DNA of 37,693 nt from Eubacterium sp. (GTDB lineage: Bacteria > Bacillota > Clostridia > Eubacteriales > Eubacteriaceae). The notes under the pieces are model-generated. The model worked only from the letters and a program-made list of their open reading frames with translations, was not told the DNA's origin and did no database searches. The stretch's first letter is position 1. Every line of letters begins with the position of its first letter. Location: contig JAUNGS010000017.1 of the NCBI GenBank assembly GCA_030524435.1, forward strand, positions 1-37,693, given 5' to 3'. This document shows, in pieces, positions 25,739-34,089 of the stretch. Position numbers and translations under genes: made by a program.

Positions 25739-26065
25739 ATGGGTACAGTACAAGGACAGCCCTGGAGTTTTTCTGTAGAGTTTGACGAGCAGAAGGCAGC
25801 CCAAAACGGCTACGACGTCGACACCCTCTACGATTACGTGGGGAAAAACGTGGAAAAGCTTGGCAACGTGCGTATTGCCCGGGGAACCTGGAAGGCAAAG
25901 GCGGGGGACGAGGTTGAATCCCAATGCCTGGCTCTGTCCATGCTCTCAAGGGCAAAATGGGTGATGCAGAACATCAAGTCATTAACGGCCTTCGAGGATG
26001 ATCTCGAGGTAGTTGACTGTCTTGAGGTTATTCGCGAGGTGAATCCTGAGCGTCTTTACGTGTAG
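25739..26065 (+). CDS. Unknown small protein upstream of VapD-like gene
   Basis: 108 residues. I choose ATG 25739, six bases after AAGGAGG (25726-25732); the in-frame ATG at 25733 abuts that site. The protein is soluble and acidic, with an aromatic N-terminus (GQPWSFSVEFDE) and a long helical middle. I do not recognise a family, DNA-binding motif or catalytic site. It ends in TAG nine bases before the VapD-like gene, whose RBS overlaps this stop. The tight pairing makes it the natural candidate for an antitoxin, which is inference from position only. Confidence 0.65.
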   Translation: MGTVQGQPWSFSVEFDEQKAAQNGYDVDTLYDYVGKNVEKLGNVRIARGTWKAKAGDEVESQCLALSMLSRAKWVMQNIKSLTAFEDDLEVVDCLEVIREVNPERLYV

Positions 26066-26074
26066 GGGAATGCG

Positions 26075-26431
26075 ATGGCCCAAGGGAGAAAGGCATTTCA
26101 CTTTGACTTGGATGATAGGACTTTAAAGAAGTACTATCCATCGAGAAGTGAATATGGGTATAAGAATGCGTGGGGAAAAATCAGTAGATTTATGGAGAAA
26201 AATAGCTTTGAGCATACACAGTATTCTGGGTATGAATCGACCTGCAGGATGTCTTATTATCAAGCCTATGCAGTGCTTGAAAAATTGCAGGTTACTTACC
26301 CCTGGTTTCAAAAATGTGCCAAGGCTGCAACCCTTACGGAAATCGGCCGACGCTACAATGTTTTAGAGCATCTTTCCCAATCAAAAAATATGGAAGAACC
26401 CACATCGTCAGAGAACCTGTTTCCTTTTTAA
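26075..26431 (+). CDS. VapD / Cas2-like small protein
   Basis: 118 residues. KAFHFDLDDRTLKKYYP has the first strand and Asp of the VapD family, and FEHTQYSGYES followed by MSYYQAYAVLEKL fits the second half of its ferredoxin-like fold. VapD of Haemophilus and Helicobacter is an endoribonuclease related to Cas2 and acts as a toxin. The last 20 residues (from SQSKN) are extra and polar. It is visibly more AT-rich than the upstream gene. No CRISPR repeats or other cas genes are present, so a toxin or stress RNase is more likely than a Cas2. Family assignment is by eye. Confidence 0.68.
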   Translation: MAQGRKAFHFDLDDRTLKKYYPSRSEYGYKNAWGKISRFMEKNSFEHTQYSGYESTCRMSYYQAYAVLEKLQVTYPWFQKCAKAATLTEIGRRYNVLEHLSQSKNMEEPTSSENLFPF

Positions 26432-26476
26432 TTCGATATATCTTTTCTCTAGGTACTAAAGATAATTATAATATTT

Positions 26477-26504
26477 ACATTTGCAGCCAAAACGCAAATG
26501 TTTT
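26477..26504 (+). terminator. Possible terminator after the VapD-like gene
   Basis: ACATTTGC (26477-26484) pairs with GCAAATGT (26494-26501) over 8 bp, followed by TTT. Weak GC content makes it a modest terminator. Confidence 0.5.
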
Positions 26505-26515
26505 ACGCCATTTGA

Positions 26516-26563
26516 AAACCGCCTGTTTCCGGAAAAGCACTGTGCCCTGGAAACAGGCGGTTT
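26516..26563. terminator. Strong bidirectional terminator
   Basis: Perfect 15-bp stem: AAACCGCCTGTTTCC (26516-26530) pairs with GGAAACAGGCGGTTT (26549-26563). T-rich flanks lie on both sides. It separates the VapD unit (+) from the PspC gene (-). Confidence 0.9.
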
Positions 26564-26579
26564 GTTGTTGATATTTGGA

Positions 26580-26789
26580 TTAAGGCCGAGGCTCATTCAG
26601 ACCTTCGGGATTTCTTGGAATGACAATGGCGCAGATGAGATAAGCTAAAATACCAGAGCCGCCGCCAAGGCCAAACAGCACCCAGAGCAACCGGATCAGG
26701 GTAGGGTCGATATCGAAATATTCGGCGATGCCGCCGCAGACGCCGTCAATCATTTTTTCGCGATTAGACTTATAGAGACGTTTTTTCAT
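26580..26789 (-). CDS. PspC domain membrane protein
   Basis: 69 residues, a stand-alone PspC domain. The KRLYKSNREKMIDGVCGGIAEYF segment is the family signature, followed by DPTLIRLLWVLFGLGGGSG and one long membrane helix. In enterobacteria PspC is part of the phage-shock membrane-stress response, but here no pspA or other psp genes are seen. AAAGGAG precedes the ATG at 26789. It is divergent from gshF and has its own promoter. Confidence 0.93.
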   Translation of the reverse strand: MKKRLYKSNREKMIDGVCGGIAEYFDIDPTLIRLLWVLFGLGGGSGILAYLICAIVIPRNPEGLNEPRP

Positions 26790-26820
26790 GGGAAAACTCC
26801 TTTCGCCGTTCTAGGCTTTA

Positions 26821-26849
26821 ATTTTAGCATAAAACACCAAGTTAGTTAA
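26821..26849 (-). promoter_or_regulatory. Promoter of the PspC gene
   Basis: Minus-strand TTAACT (26844-26849), 17-base spacer and TAAAAT (26821-26826) preceded by TGC. Confidence 0.6.
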
Positions 26850-26869
26850 TGTTTATTTTAGCCAAGCTA

Positions 26870-26878
26870 TGCTATAAT
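26870..26878 (+). promoter_or_regulatory. Extended -10 promoter of gshF
   Basis: TGC followed by TATAAT (26873-26878). No good -35 is seen. The transcript would carry a leader of about 80 bases. Confidence 0.6.
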
Positions 26879-26891
26879 ATAAAAACATATA

Positions 26892-26928
26892 CCTATATTC
26901 CAAGGTCGGCAAGGCCCCTGGAAATAGG
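26892..26928 (+). promoter_or_regulatory. Leader hairpin in gshF mRNA
   Basis: CCTAT and TTCCA (26892-26902, one bulged A between them) pair with TGGAA and ATAGG (26919-26928). A short GGT/GCC helix may form inside. No known riboswitch class is recognised. Confidence 0.4.
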
Positions 26929-26964
26929 CAGCTATTTTCATATTTTAATCATAAAGGTGAACCA

Positions 26965-29280
26965 ATGAACATAGAAATTTTAAAAAAGACCTTTACCAAA
27001 GCGGAGCTTTTAACCGGCGAATTTGGTTTGGAGCGGGAGGGTCTCAGAATTACGGCCGACGGCAAGCTGGCCCTGACGCCCCACCCTGAGATCTTTGGGG
27101 ACAAGCTCAAAAATGTCTACATTACCACCGACTTTTCCGAAAGCCAGGTGGAGGTGGTCACCCCGGCCTACGCCTCGGTGCCCCGTACCCACAAGGTTTT
27201 GGAGGGACTGTGCGACATCGTCAACAACGAGATCGGCGACGAGTATTTCTGGCCCCAGTCCATGCCCTGCGACATTCCAGACGACAAGGACATCCCCATC
27301 GCCCGCTACGAAGGGGAAGCCGGCAAAGCCTCTATGGCCTACCGCAGGGGCTTAGTGGAGCGCTACGGCGGCAAGAAGCAGCTGATCTCCGGGATCCACT
27401 GCAATTTTTCCTTTACGGAGCGTTTCATCAAAAAGCTGCACCAGGCGGCAAGACCTGAGATGTCCTTCAAGGATTTTAAGGATCAGATGTATTTAAAGAT
27501 GGTCCGCAACTACCTGCGCTGTCGTTTTATGATCATCTACCTCATGGGCTGTACCCCGGCCCTCCACAAAAGCTACATTCCCAACTGCGTCCAGTGGCTG
27601 GAGGACGTGGGCAACGATTCCTACGTGAGCGTAGACGGCGTGTCCATCAGAAATTCCTCCTGCGGCTACAAGAACAAGGAACCCTTATTCCCGCGCTACG
27701 ACAGCATTGCCCATTTCACCGAGGACGTGCGCCGCTTTGTGGCCGAGGGCAAGCTCTCTGCGCCCAAGGAGCTCTACACCCAGATTCGCTTAAAGGCCAA
27801 GGGGGTTGACAACATCCTGGAATCCTTAGAGGAGGACGGCATCAAGTATCTGGAGCTTCGGACCATCGATATCAATCCCTTTGACAAGTGCGGCCTGGCG
27901 GAGATCGATCTGTCCTTCCTCCACCACTTTATGCTCTACATGCTCATCCGGAAGGAATCCGACTACCCCGACTGGCAGCAGGAGGCCATGGAAAATGAAG
28001 AGCGGGTGGCGGTTCACGGCCGGGGCCGGGAGCTGACGCTCCTCAAGGACGGCAAAGAAATTCGTTTCCGGGACTGGGCCGGAGAAATTCTTGCTGAAAT
28101 GGAGGAGGTCAACCGCCAGCTGAATTTGGGCTACGAGGCCGGTCTCATCGAGATGGCCAAGCGGGTGGACGATCCTAAAAACACCTACGCCAGCCGACTG
28201 GCAGCGCTGGTCAAGGAGAAAGGCTATATCCAGGCTCATTTGGATATCGCCAAGGGCTACAAGGCCGAAAGCCACGATACCAGATACCTGCTCCGGGGCT
28301 TTGAGGGCTACGAGCTTTCCACCCAGATTCTCATCAAGGAGGCCATCACCCGGGGCGTTCCCGTGGAGGAGGTCGACCCCATGGACAATTTCATCGGTCT
28401 GGGCAAGGGCGACAAGAAAACCTACGTCAAGCAGGCCACCAAGACCGCCAGAGACAACTATATCTCGGTGCTGGCCATGGAAAACAAGGTGGTCACCAAA
28501 AAGCTTTTGGCCCAAAAGGGCATCCCCGTGCCGGCGGGGGTCGAGTTTACCACGCCGGAGCAGGGTCAGATCTTTGCCGAGGATTACGCCGGACGTCCGG
28601 TGGTCATCAAGCCCAAGTCCACCAACTTTGGCCTGGGAATCTCCATCTTTGAAAAGGGCGGCTCGGCCCAGGATTTGATGGCGGCCATCGACATCGCCTT
28701 TGGCTACGACAATACCGTGCTTATGGAGGATTATATTAAAGGCCAGGAATACCGCTTCCTGGTCATTGACGGGGTGGTAGAAGCCGTGCTCAAGCGGGTG
28801 CCCGCCAACGTCACCGGCGACGGCAAAAGCACCATCAGCGAGCTGGTTGAAGAAAAGAACAAGCATCCCTTCAGGGGCGTGGGCTATACGGCGCCCTTAA
28901 AGAAAATCGTCATCGACGGTCAGACAGAGCTCTACCTCAAGCAGCAGGGCTTAACGCCGGAATCGGTTATCCAGGCAGATCAGACGGTTTACCTTAGAGG
29001 CAACTCCAACATCTCCACCGGCGGCGACAGCATCGACATGACCGACGTCATGCCGGACTGCTTCAAGCAGGTGGCGGTGAAGGCCGCAGCAGCGGCAGAC
29101 GCCGTGTTCTGCGGCGTGGATCTTTTGATCGAGGATTATACCGACGAAAACTCATCCTACGGCATCATTGAGCTAAACTTTAACCCCAGCACCGACATGC
29201 ACGCCTACCCCTACAAGGGCAAGGAGCGCAGAACCGGGGAAATGATTTTAAGAGCGCTGGGATTCATCGAGGAAAGATAG
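26965..29280 (+). CDS. gshF: Bifunctional glutathione synthetase GshF (GshAB)
   Basis: 771 residues, matching the fused enzyme of Firmicutes. It joins Glu and Cys, then adds Gly, both with ATP, in the cytosol. The N-terminal half (about 1-470) is the GshA-type ligase, with FGLEREGLRI near residue 21, ESQVEVVTPAY and SGIHCNFSF. The C-terminal half (about 485-771) is an ATP-grasp domain, with VIKPKSTNFGLGISIF, EDYIKGQEYRFLVIDG and ELNFNPSTDMH. Start ATG 26965 follows AAAGGTG. It ends in TAG four bases before a thioesterase gene. Glutathione is rare in strict anaerobes, so this supplies a notable redox buffer. Confidence 0.95.
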   Translation: MNIEILKKTFTKAELLTGEFGLEREGLRITADGKLALTPHPEIFGDKLKNVYITTDFSESQVEVVTPAYASVPRTHKVLEGLCDIVNNEIGDEYFWPQSMPCDIPDDKDIPIARYEGEAGKASMAYRRGLVERYGGKKQLISGIHCNFSFTERFIKKLHQAARPEMSFKDFKDQMYLKMVRNYLRCRFMIIYLMGCTPALHKSYIPNCVQWLEDVGNDSYVSVDGVSIRNSSCGYKNKEPLFPRYDSIAHFTEDVRRFVAEGKLSAPKELYTQIRLKAKGVDNILESLEEDGIKYLELRTIDINPFDKCGLAEIDLSFLHHFMLYMLIRKESDYPDWQQEAMENEERVAVHGRGRELTLLKDGKEIRFRDWAGEILAEMEEVNRQLNLGYEAGLIEMAKRVDDPKNTYASRLAALVKEKGYIQAHLDIAKGYKAESHDTRYLLRGFEGYELSTQILIKEAITRGVPVEEVDPMDNFIGLGKGDKKTYVKQATKTARDNYISVLAMENKVVTKKLLAQKGIPVPAGVEFTTPEQGQIFAEDYAGRPVVIKPKSTNFGLGISIFEKGGSAQDLMAAIDIAFGYDNTVLMEDYIKGQEYRFLVIDGVVEAVLKRVPANVTGDGKSTISELVEEKNKHPFRGVGYTAPLKKIVIDGQTELYLKQQGLTPESVIQADQTVYLRGNSNISTGGDSIDMTDVMPDCFKQVAVKAAAAADAVFCGVDLLIEDYTDENSSYGIIELNFNPSTDMHAYPYKGKERRTGEMILRALGFIEER

Positions 29281-29284
29281 ATTT

Positions 29285-30034
29285 ATGGGAAAGATATATC
29301 AAAAGCAGCAGAAGATCAACGGCTACGAGTGCGCCTGGAACTATAAGCTCCAGCCCACGGCGGCCATGAATTATTTCCAGCAGAGCAGCCAGGAGCAGAG
29401 CGAGGCCCTGGGCGTCGGCCCCGAGGTTTTAGATGAAATGGGGCTGGCCTGGTTCCTTGTGAAGTACCAGCTGAAATTTCACCGCTATCCCAGGTTTAAC
29501 ACCACGGTCACCGTCGAAACCGAGGCCATGTCCTTCGACAAATTTGCGGCCCACAGGCGCTTTGCCCTTTTAGACGAGCAGGGCGAGGTCATGATCGAGG
29601 GGGACACGGAGTGGATGCTTCTAAATCGCCGGGAAAATCGTCTGGAGCGGCTCAGCAACGTGCCGGAGATGGACGTCTACGGCAGCGGCCACGAAAACAA
29701 ATTTAAGCTGCGCCGCCTGACATCAGTGAAGGACTGGCAAACAGAAAAAGTCTTTCAGGTGCGCTACCAGGACATCGACTTCAACAGTCACGTCAACCAC
29801 GTCAACTACCTGGCCTGGGCGGTGGAAACCCTGCCCCTGGACAAGGTCAAAACCGAGGTCATCGACACGGCAAAAATTATCTACAAAAATCAGGGCTTCT
29901 ACGGCGATGTCATCACCGTGAAGATGGCTCAGATCGGCGAAAACGCCTACCGCATGGATATCGTCAACCAGGAGGATACCCTGCTGTGCCAGATCGAGCT
30001 GACCATGAAGCAGGAGGACGGCCATGAAGACTGA
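29285..30034 (+). CDS. Acyl-ACP thioesterase
   Basis: 249 residues of the bacterial FatA/TE (PF01643-type) family, built from two hotdog folds. It releases free fatty acids from acyl-ACP in the cytosol. The first hotdog is around FQQSSQEQSEALG. The second carries RYQDIDFNSHVNHVNYLAW, whose D, N and H match the catalytic region of this family. Start ATG 29285 has AGG (29270-29272) from the end of gshF as a distant site. Its 3' end overlaps the patatin gene by 11 bases, so lipid release and lipid hydrolysis are co-expressed. Confidence 0.9.
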   Translation: MGKIYQKQQKINGYECAWNYKLQPTAAMNYFQQSSQEQSEALGVGPEVLDEMGLAWFLVKYQLKFHRYPRFNTTVTVETEAMSFDKFAAHRRFALLDEQGEVMIEGDTEWMLLNRRENRLERLSNVPEMDVYGSGHENKFKLRRLTSVKDWQTEKVFQVRYQDIDFNSHVNHVNYLAWAVETLPLDKVKTEVIDTAKIIYKNQGFYGDVITVKMAQIGENAYRMDIVNQEDTLLCQIELTMKQEDGHED

Positions 30035-30875
30035 AAAGACAGCGTTGGTCCTTGAGGGCGGCGGCTTTAGGGGTATCTACACCTCCGGGGTGCTGGATGT
30101 GTTTATGGATCACGGCCTGAAGCTGCCCTACGTCATCGGGGTGTCCATGGGCACCGTCAACGGCGCCAACTATATCTCCTGGCAGCGGGGCAGAAGCCTG
30201 GAGATGGCCAAGACCTTCATGCCCGACAAACGCTACATGGGCTTTGGCAATTTGATCCGCGAGGGCAATTTCTTCGGCAGGGATTTCGCCTACAACGAGA
30301 TTCCAAGGCGCTATAATCTCTTTGATATGAAGGCCTACTACGCCTCCGATCAGCGCTTTTATCTCACCGCCACCGACTGCAATACCGGCAAAGCCCGATA
30401 TTTTGAAAAGATGGAGTACGAGGCCGGCGAGGCCATTGCCGCCTCCACCGCCCTGCCTTTTCTAAGCCGGATGGTGCCCCTGGGCGACAGCCTGTATTTA
30501 GACGGCGGCCTGGCGGATTCCGTCCCCATTCAAAAAGCCCTGGACGACGGCAACGACAAGGCCATTTTGGTGTTGACCCGGGAAAAGGGCTACCGCAAGG
30601 AGCCCTACGGCAAGGAAAAGCTGGTCCATGCCCGTTACGGCAAGTACCCCCAGCTGGTGAAGGCCATTTTAGACCGCCACATTTTCTACAACGAAACCAT
30701 GGATCTCATCGACAGGCTGGAGGCCGAGGGTAAAATCTACGTGCTTCGCCCCGAAAACCCCATCGAGACCAAGGTCATCGACAGGGACCGTGACACCATG
30801 GAAAAAAGCTACCAGATCGGCTTTGATCAGACCACGGCGGAGTGGGATCAGATCGAAGCATATTTAGAGAAATAG
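30024..30875 (+). CDS. Patatin-like phospholipase (RssA/YjjU-type)
   Basis: 283 residues. The patatin fold features are all present: the oxyanion loop GGGFRG near residue 13, the nucleophile elbow G-V-S-M-G, and the DGG dyad Asp in LYLDGGLADSVPI. It should hydrolyse acyl esters, probably membrane lipids. The later ILVLTREKGYRKEPY and PIETKVIDRD segments match the YjjU-like bacterial group. Start ATG 30024 sits inside the thioesterase gene after GGAGG. It ends the high-GC part of the window in TAG, followed by a terminator. Confidence 0.92.
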   Translation: MKTEKTALVLEGGGFRGIYTSGVLDVFMDHGLKLPYVIGVSMGTVNGANYISWQRGRSLEMAKTFMPDKRYMGFGNLIREGNFFGRDFAYNEIPRRYNLFDMKAYYASDQRFYLTATDCNTGKARYFEKMEYEAGEAIAASTALPFLSRMVPLGDSLYLDGGLADSVPIQKALDDGNDKAILVLTREKGYRKEPYGKEKLVHARYGKYPQLVKAILDRHIFYNETMDLIDRLEAEGKIYVLRPENPIETKVIDRDRDTMEKSYQIGFDQTTAEWDQIEAYLEK

Positions 30876-30883
30876 CAGTACAT

Positions 30884-30927
30884 AAAAAATCCTGGCTGTC
30901 TGAGGGATTGGACGGGCAGGATTTTTT
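30884..30927 (+). terminator. Terminator after the patatin gene
   Basis: AAAAAATCCTG (30884-30894) pairs with CAGGATTTTTT (30917-30927) over 11 bp, ending in a T6 run. It marks the sharp change to AT-rich DNA. Confidence 0.9.
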
Positions 30928-30954
30928 GACAATATTTTTGGACAATGCTTATAC

Positions 30955-30984
30955 TTGACGTTGACAAGGGTTATAGGATATAAT
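30955..30984 (+). promoter_or_regulatory. Promoter of the HAD/GntR unit
   Basis: TTGACG (30955-30960), 18-base spacer and a perfect TATAAT (30979-30984). The palindromic operator follows three bases later. Confidence 0.75.
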
Positions 30985-30986
30985 CA

Positions 30987-30998
30987 ATGTCATGACAT
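30987..30998. promoter_or_regulatory. Palindromic operator, copy 1
   Basis: ATGTCATGACAT, a perfect 12-base palindrome with the GT-N-AT-N-AC shape favoured by GntR/HutC regulators. It covers the predicted transcript start, so binding should block this promoter. Since it controls the GntR gene, autoregulation is expected. Confidence 0.7.
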
Positions 30999-31039
30999 AG
31001 TGATATAAGAGGTGAGATGAAAATCTGGAGAAAATAAAA

Positions 31040-31699
31040 ATGTATAAATTAATTGCGTTTGATTATGATGGTACTTTGGCAGATACGTTTGATTTTCACG
31101 TAAAATCGATTGGACATATTTTACGAAGTTGTGGTTCTCGGGTTGATGATCGAGAAGTGGGGGAGCTTATTGGAAAAACTTTAAAATATATTTTTGATAA
31201 AACCTTACCCTGCGAAAAGCACGCATTGGCTGTTGAAACCATGGAAAAGTTTTATGGTGATATACCAACTGAATATTGGGAGTATGTAAAACTATTTGAC
31301 GGTGTTGAAAAAACGCTGTCAGGTTTAAAACAGAGGGGGCTCAAACTGGCGCTGGTAACAAATTCACATAGGAAGCTTATTGAAGCAAGCTTGTGTCATG
31401 TTAAAATCTATTCGTATTTCGATTTTATTGAAGCTGCAGACGAAGACTCATATAATAAAGAACAAAGAATTGAAAAAGTTATACAACGATCTAAAATTGA
31501 AAAAAACAAAATTCTCTATGTTGGAGATACATCAGGAGATGTGAAAGATGCTCAAAAAAGTGGTATAAAGGCGTGTCTTGTAAATAATAAAAGCTCGTGG
31601 ATACATCGAGAAAAAACCAATATTTTTGATTTAAGACCGGATCTAACAATCAGCAGTATTAAAGAACTGTTGGAAATAATAAAAATTAATGGGAGCTAA
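31040..31699 (+). CDS. HAD-family phosphatase (PGP/beta-PGM-like)
   Basis: 219 residues. Motif I is AFDYDGTLADT (nucleophile Asp at about residue 8), motif II ALVTNSHRK, motif III a Lys in the EKVIQRSKIEKNK region, motif IV YVGDTSGDVKDA. The small helical cap is of the C1 class, as in phosphoglycolate phosphatase. AT-rich, unlike the genes to its left. The GntR gene begins one base after its stop, so they share a transcript. It probably removes phosphate from an intermediate or dead-end sugar phosphate of the cluster; the exact substrate is unknown. Confidence 0.88.
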   Translation: MYKLIAFDYDGTLADTFDFHVKSIGHILRSCGSRVDDREVGELIGKTLKYIFDKTLPCEKHALAVETMEKFYGDIPTEYWEYVKLFDGVEKTLSGLKQRGLKLALVTNSHRKLIEASLCHVKIYSYFDFIEAADEDSYNKEQRIEKVIQRSKIEKNKILYVGDTSGDVKDAQKSGIKACLVNNKSSWIHREKTNIFDLRPDLTISSIKELLEIIKINGS

Positions 31700-31700
31700 A

Positions 31701-32441
31701 ATGTTAAATGGAAAAATAGATAAAAATGTTCCAATTCCTCTGTATTTTCAGCTGAAAGAACTGATTATTAACGAAATAAAGTCTGGCAACTATAAAAAAG
31801 ACGAACTGATACCGACGGAAAAAGAGTTTATGGATATGTATCAAATTAGCAGAACGACCGTCCGGCAGGCGATGACAGAATTGGTGCAGGAAGGCTGGCT
31901 TTATCGTATAAAAAGTAAGGGAACCTTTGTTACTTATCCAAAAACGAATCATAATTTTATTCAAACCTTAGATTCCTTCAATGAACAAATGGAGAGGGTG
32001 GGTGCTACCCATAGAACCGAGGTGCTCGCTTTAGAGATCATAGAGGCCTCCGAGTTGGTGGCTGAAGGATTAAATATAAAAGCTGGTGAGCCGGTAATTT
32101 ATTTGTATCGTAGGCGGTTTGCAAATGAGGAGCCTGTTATTTTACAGAAAGCATACTTAAATTATGAGAGATGCAAGGCTTTGCTAAAAAGGGATTTTAC
32201 AAAGGATTATCTATATAAGTGTTTAGCTGAAGAAGAACAAACAAGAATTACGCATGTAAGGCGGATTGTTGAAGTGGACGAGGCAAACCTGGAAGATGAA
32301 AAATTACTGGATATGAAAAAGGGAAAACCAGTTCAGGCTTTTATAACCATTGGCTGCAACGTATTTGGAGAAATTATTGAATACTCATTGGCCAGATACA
32401 GAGGGGATAAAAGCAGATTTGAAGTGGTTGTAGATATTTAA
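31701..32441 (+). CDS. GntR-family regulator, HutC/UTRA type
   Basis: 246 residues from ATG 31701, five bases after GGGAG (31691-31695); the in-frame ATG at 31689 lies inside the HAD gene. The N-terminal winged helix-turn-helix is typical: PLYFQLKELIINEIKSGNYK followed by LIPTEKEFMDMYQISRTTVRQAM. The UTRA effector domain, starting near residue 80, includes PVIYLYRRRFANEEPV. Such proteins usually sense sugar or amino-sugar phosphates. It most likely binds the TGTCATGACA palindrome found at its own promoter and before the kinase gene. Confidence 0.93.
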   Translation: MLNGKIDKNVPIPLYFQLKELIINEIKSGNYKKDELIPTEKEFMDMYQISRTTVRQAMTELVQEGWLYRIKSKGTFVTYPKTNHNFIQTLDSFNEQMERVGATHRTEVLALEIIEASELVAEGLNIKAGEPVIYLYRRRFANEEPVILQKAYLNYERCKALLKRDFTKDYLYKCLAEEEQTRITHVRRIVEVDEANLEDEKLLDMKKGKPVQAFITIGCNVFGEIIEYSLARYRGDKSRFEVVVDI

Positions 32442-32459
32442 TGCGTAAATTTTATAATG

Positions 32460-32494
32460 AGAGAGCTGTATGGCTGTGAATATAGCTCTCTTTT
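32460..32494 (+). terminator. Terminator after the GntR gene
   Basis: AGAGAGCT (32460-32467) pairs with AGCTCTCT (32484-32491), ending in TTTT. It separates the regulator unit from the kinase unit. Confidence 0.75.
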
Positions 32495-32498
32495 AGAA

Positions 32499-32527
32499 TT
32501 GACAAGAAAAAAGAAACATGCTATTAT
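32499..32527 (+). promoter_or_regulatory. Promoter of the FGGY kinase unit
   Basis: Perfect TTGACA (32499-32504), 17-base spacer and TATTAT (32522-32527). The operator begins eight bases after it. Confidence 0.8.
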
Positions 32528-32534
32528 ATCGTTA

Positions 32535-32544
32535 TGTCATGACA
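32535..32544. promoter_or_regulatory. Palindromic operator, copy 2
   Basis: TGTCATGACA, identical to the core of copy 1 and again placed on the predicted transcript start. Confidence 0.7.
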
Positions 32545-32584
32545 ATACAATATTATGATTAAAGATTCAATAAGGGGGTAAATA

Positions 32585-34081
32585 ATGGATAATTTGATGT
32601 TAGGGATTGATGTGGGAACACAGAGTATTAGAATTGCTCTGGTTAATGAGAATGGAAATGTTATTGGCATGCGTCAGCGAACACATTTTATTGAAACCCC
32701 AAAAGCAAACTGGGCAGTACAGGATCCAGATTCCTGGTGGAATATTATTAAAGAAGAATGTCCTAAGCTGATTGAGGAAAGTAATGTAAAAAAAGAACAG
32801 ATTATTTCAATTGGTGTTGATGGACATATGCACGCGGCGGTGCCGGTGGGTTATGACGGAAAATTACTGAGCAATGAGGTCCAGCTCTATTGCGATAAGC
32901 GCAATTCTAAGATTGTTGACGATTTTGTGGTATCGGATGCGTGGAATGAAAAGTTATACAATCAAACGGCGAACTTTCCGATAACGAATTGGATTGCCTT
33001 TAAAATGAAGTGGATCAAGGAAAACCAACCAGAAGTTTATGAGAAAACATGGAAATTTTTAACAACGAAAGATTATATCAATTTTTGTCTTACCGGCAAT
33101 GCAGTTATTGATGTTTCTGAAGCCTCAGGCACATTTTTAATGAACTGTGATACCTGTAAATGGTCAGATGAATTAATTAATGCCATTGGTATTGATAAGG
33201 AAAAACTGCCGACGATTTATGAATCTTATGAATGCATTGGCACTGTTACCGAAGAAACGGCGCAGGTATTAGGAATTAATCCAGGTGTTTCAGTCGCAGC
33301 AGGCTGCGGAGATACAATGGCTAATTTAATGGTGACGGGAGTAACAGAGTACGGTGTTTTAGCAGATATTACAGGAACTGGATCAACAATATGTCTGTAC
33401 ACTGAAACGCCAGTTAAAGATAAACGACTGATGAATTTAAGATATTCGGCAAAGGGCTGGCTGGCCTTTGGCTGTTTAGATTCTTCGGGTGCAGCGTACC
33501 GCTGGTTTAAAGACACAGTTTCGGAGAATGAAACCTACGAATCTTTAAATGTATTGGCTGAAAAAACAGAGGCAGGGGCAGAAAAACTGTTCTTTTATCC
33601 TTATCTTGCGGGAGAAAGAACCCTTGGTTCTGTACATTCAAGAGGGATGTTTATTGGATTGTCTACACGGCACACAAAGGGGCATATGGTTCGAGCCATT
33701 CAGGAAGGAATCGCATTTGAGCATAAAAGAGCGCTGGAAATTATGGAAGATGCGGGATTTAATATCGAGTGTGTATACCATAGTGGCGGTGCAGCTAAGG
33801 GGGATCTTTGGAATCAGATTAAGGCAGATATTTATGACACGGAAGTGCGAACCATTGAAGAAAGTGAAAGTGCAGTCCTGGGTGCGGCCTTGTTAGGCGG
33901 AAATGCGGCAGGGTTATTCGATGATATTTTGAAAAAAGCAAAAGAATTATTGAGGGTAAAAAAGGCTTATGTGCCCAAGGAGAGTCGTCAGCAGGTGTAT
34001 AAGCAGCATTTTGAAATCTATAAGGAAATGCATGATGTGCTGCAGCCTTCGTTTATCAAATTGGGAAATATAGATAATTGA
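32585..34081 (+). CDS. FGGY-family carbohydrate kinase (xylulokinase-like)
   Basis: 498 residues, normal for the family. It transfers phosphate from ATP to a sugar or polyol. The N-terminal phosphate loop GIDVGTQSIRIAL and the GVDGHMHA segment start the FGGY fold. The ATPase core is seen in GCGDTMANLMVTG, ADITGTGSTICLY and HSGGAAKGDLWNQIKADIY. The closest group by eye is XylB, but substrate residues cannot be judged safely. A GGGGG site precedes ATG 32585. With the SDR and DeoC genes downstream, it probably phosphorylates a ketose or deoxy sugar that is later cleaved. Confidence 0.9.
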   Translation: MDNLMLGIDVGTQSIRIALVNENGNVIGMRQRTHFIETPKANWAVQDPDSWWNIIKEECPKLIEESNVKKEQIISIGVDGHMHAAVPVGYDGKLLSNEVQLYCDKRNSKIVDDFVVSDAWNEKLYNQTANFPITNWIAFKMKWIKENQPEVYEKTWKFLTTKDYINFCLTGNAVIDVSEASGTFLMNCDTCKWSDELINAIGIDKEKLPTIYESYECIGTVTEETAQVLGINPGVSVAAGCGDTMANLMVTGVTEYGVLADITGTGSTICLYTETPVKDKRLMNLRYSAKGWLAFGCLDSSGAAYRWFKDTVSENETYESLNVLAEKTEAGAEKLFFYPYLAGERTLGSVHSRGMFIGLSTRHTKGHMVRAIQEGIAFEHKRALEIMEDAGFNIECVYHSGGAAKGDLWNQIKADIYDTEVRTIEESESAVLGAALLGGNAAGLFDDILKKAKELLRVKKAYVPKESRQQVYKQHFEIYKEMHDVLQPSFIKLGNIDN

Positions 34082-34089
34082 GCTAAAAA

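Noticed and set aside
26075-26431. Cas2 of a CRISPR system
   Set aside because: No repeat-spacer array or other cas genes are present; the VapD-like reading is better.
31017-31037. Six-codon frame (MKIWRK) ending two bases before the HAD gene
   Set aside because: Possibly a leader peptide, but too short to support without expression data.
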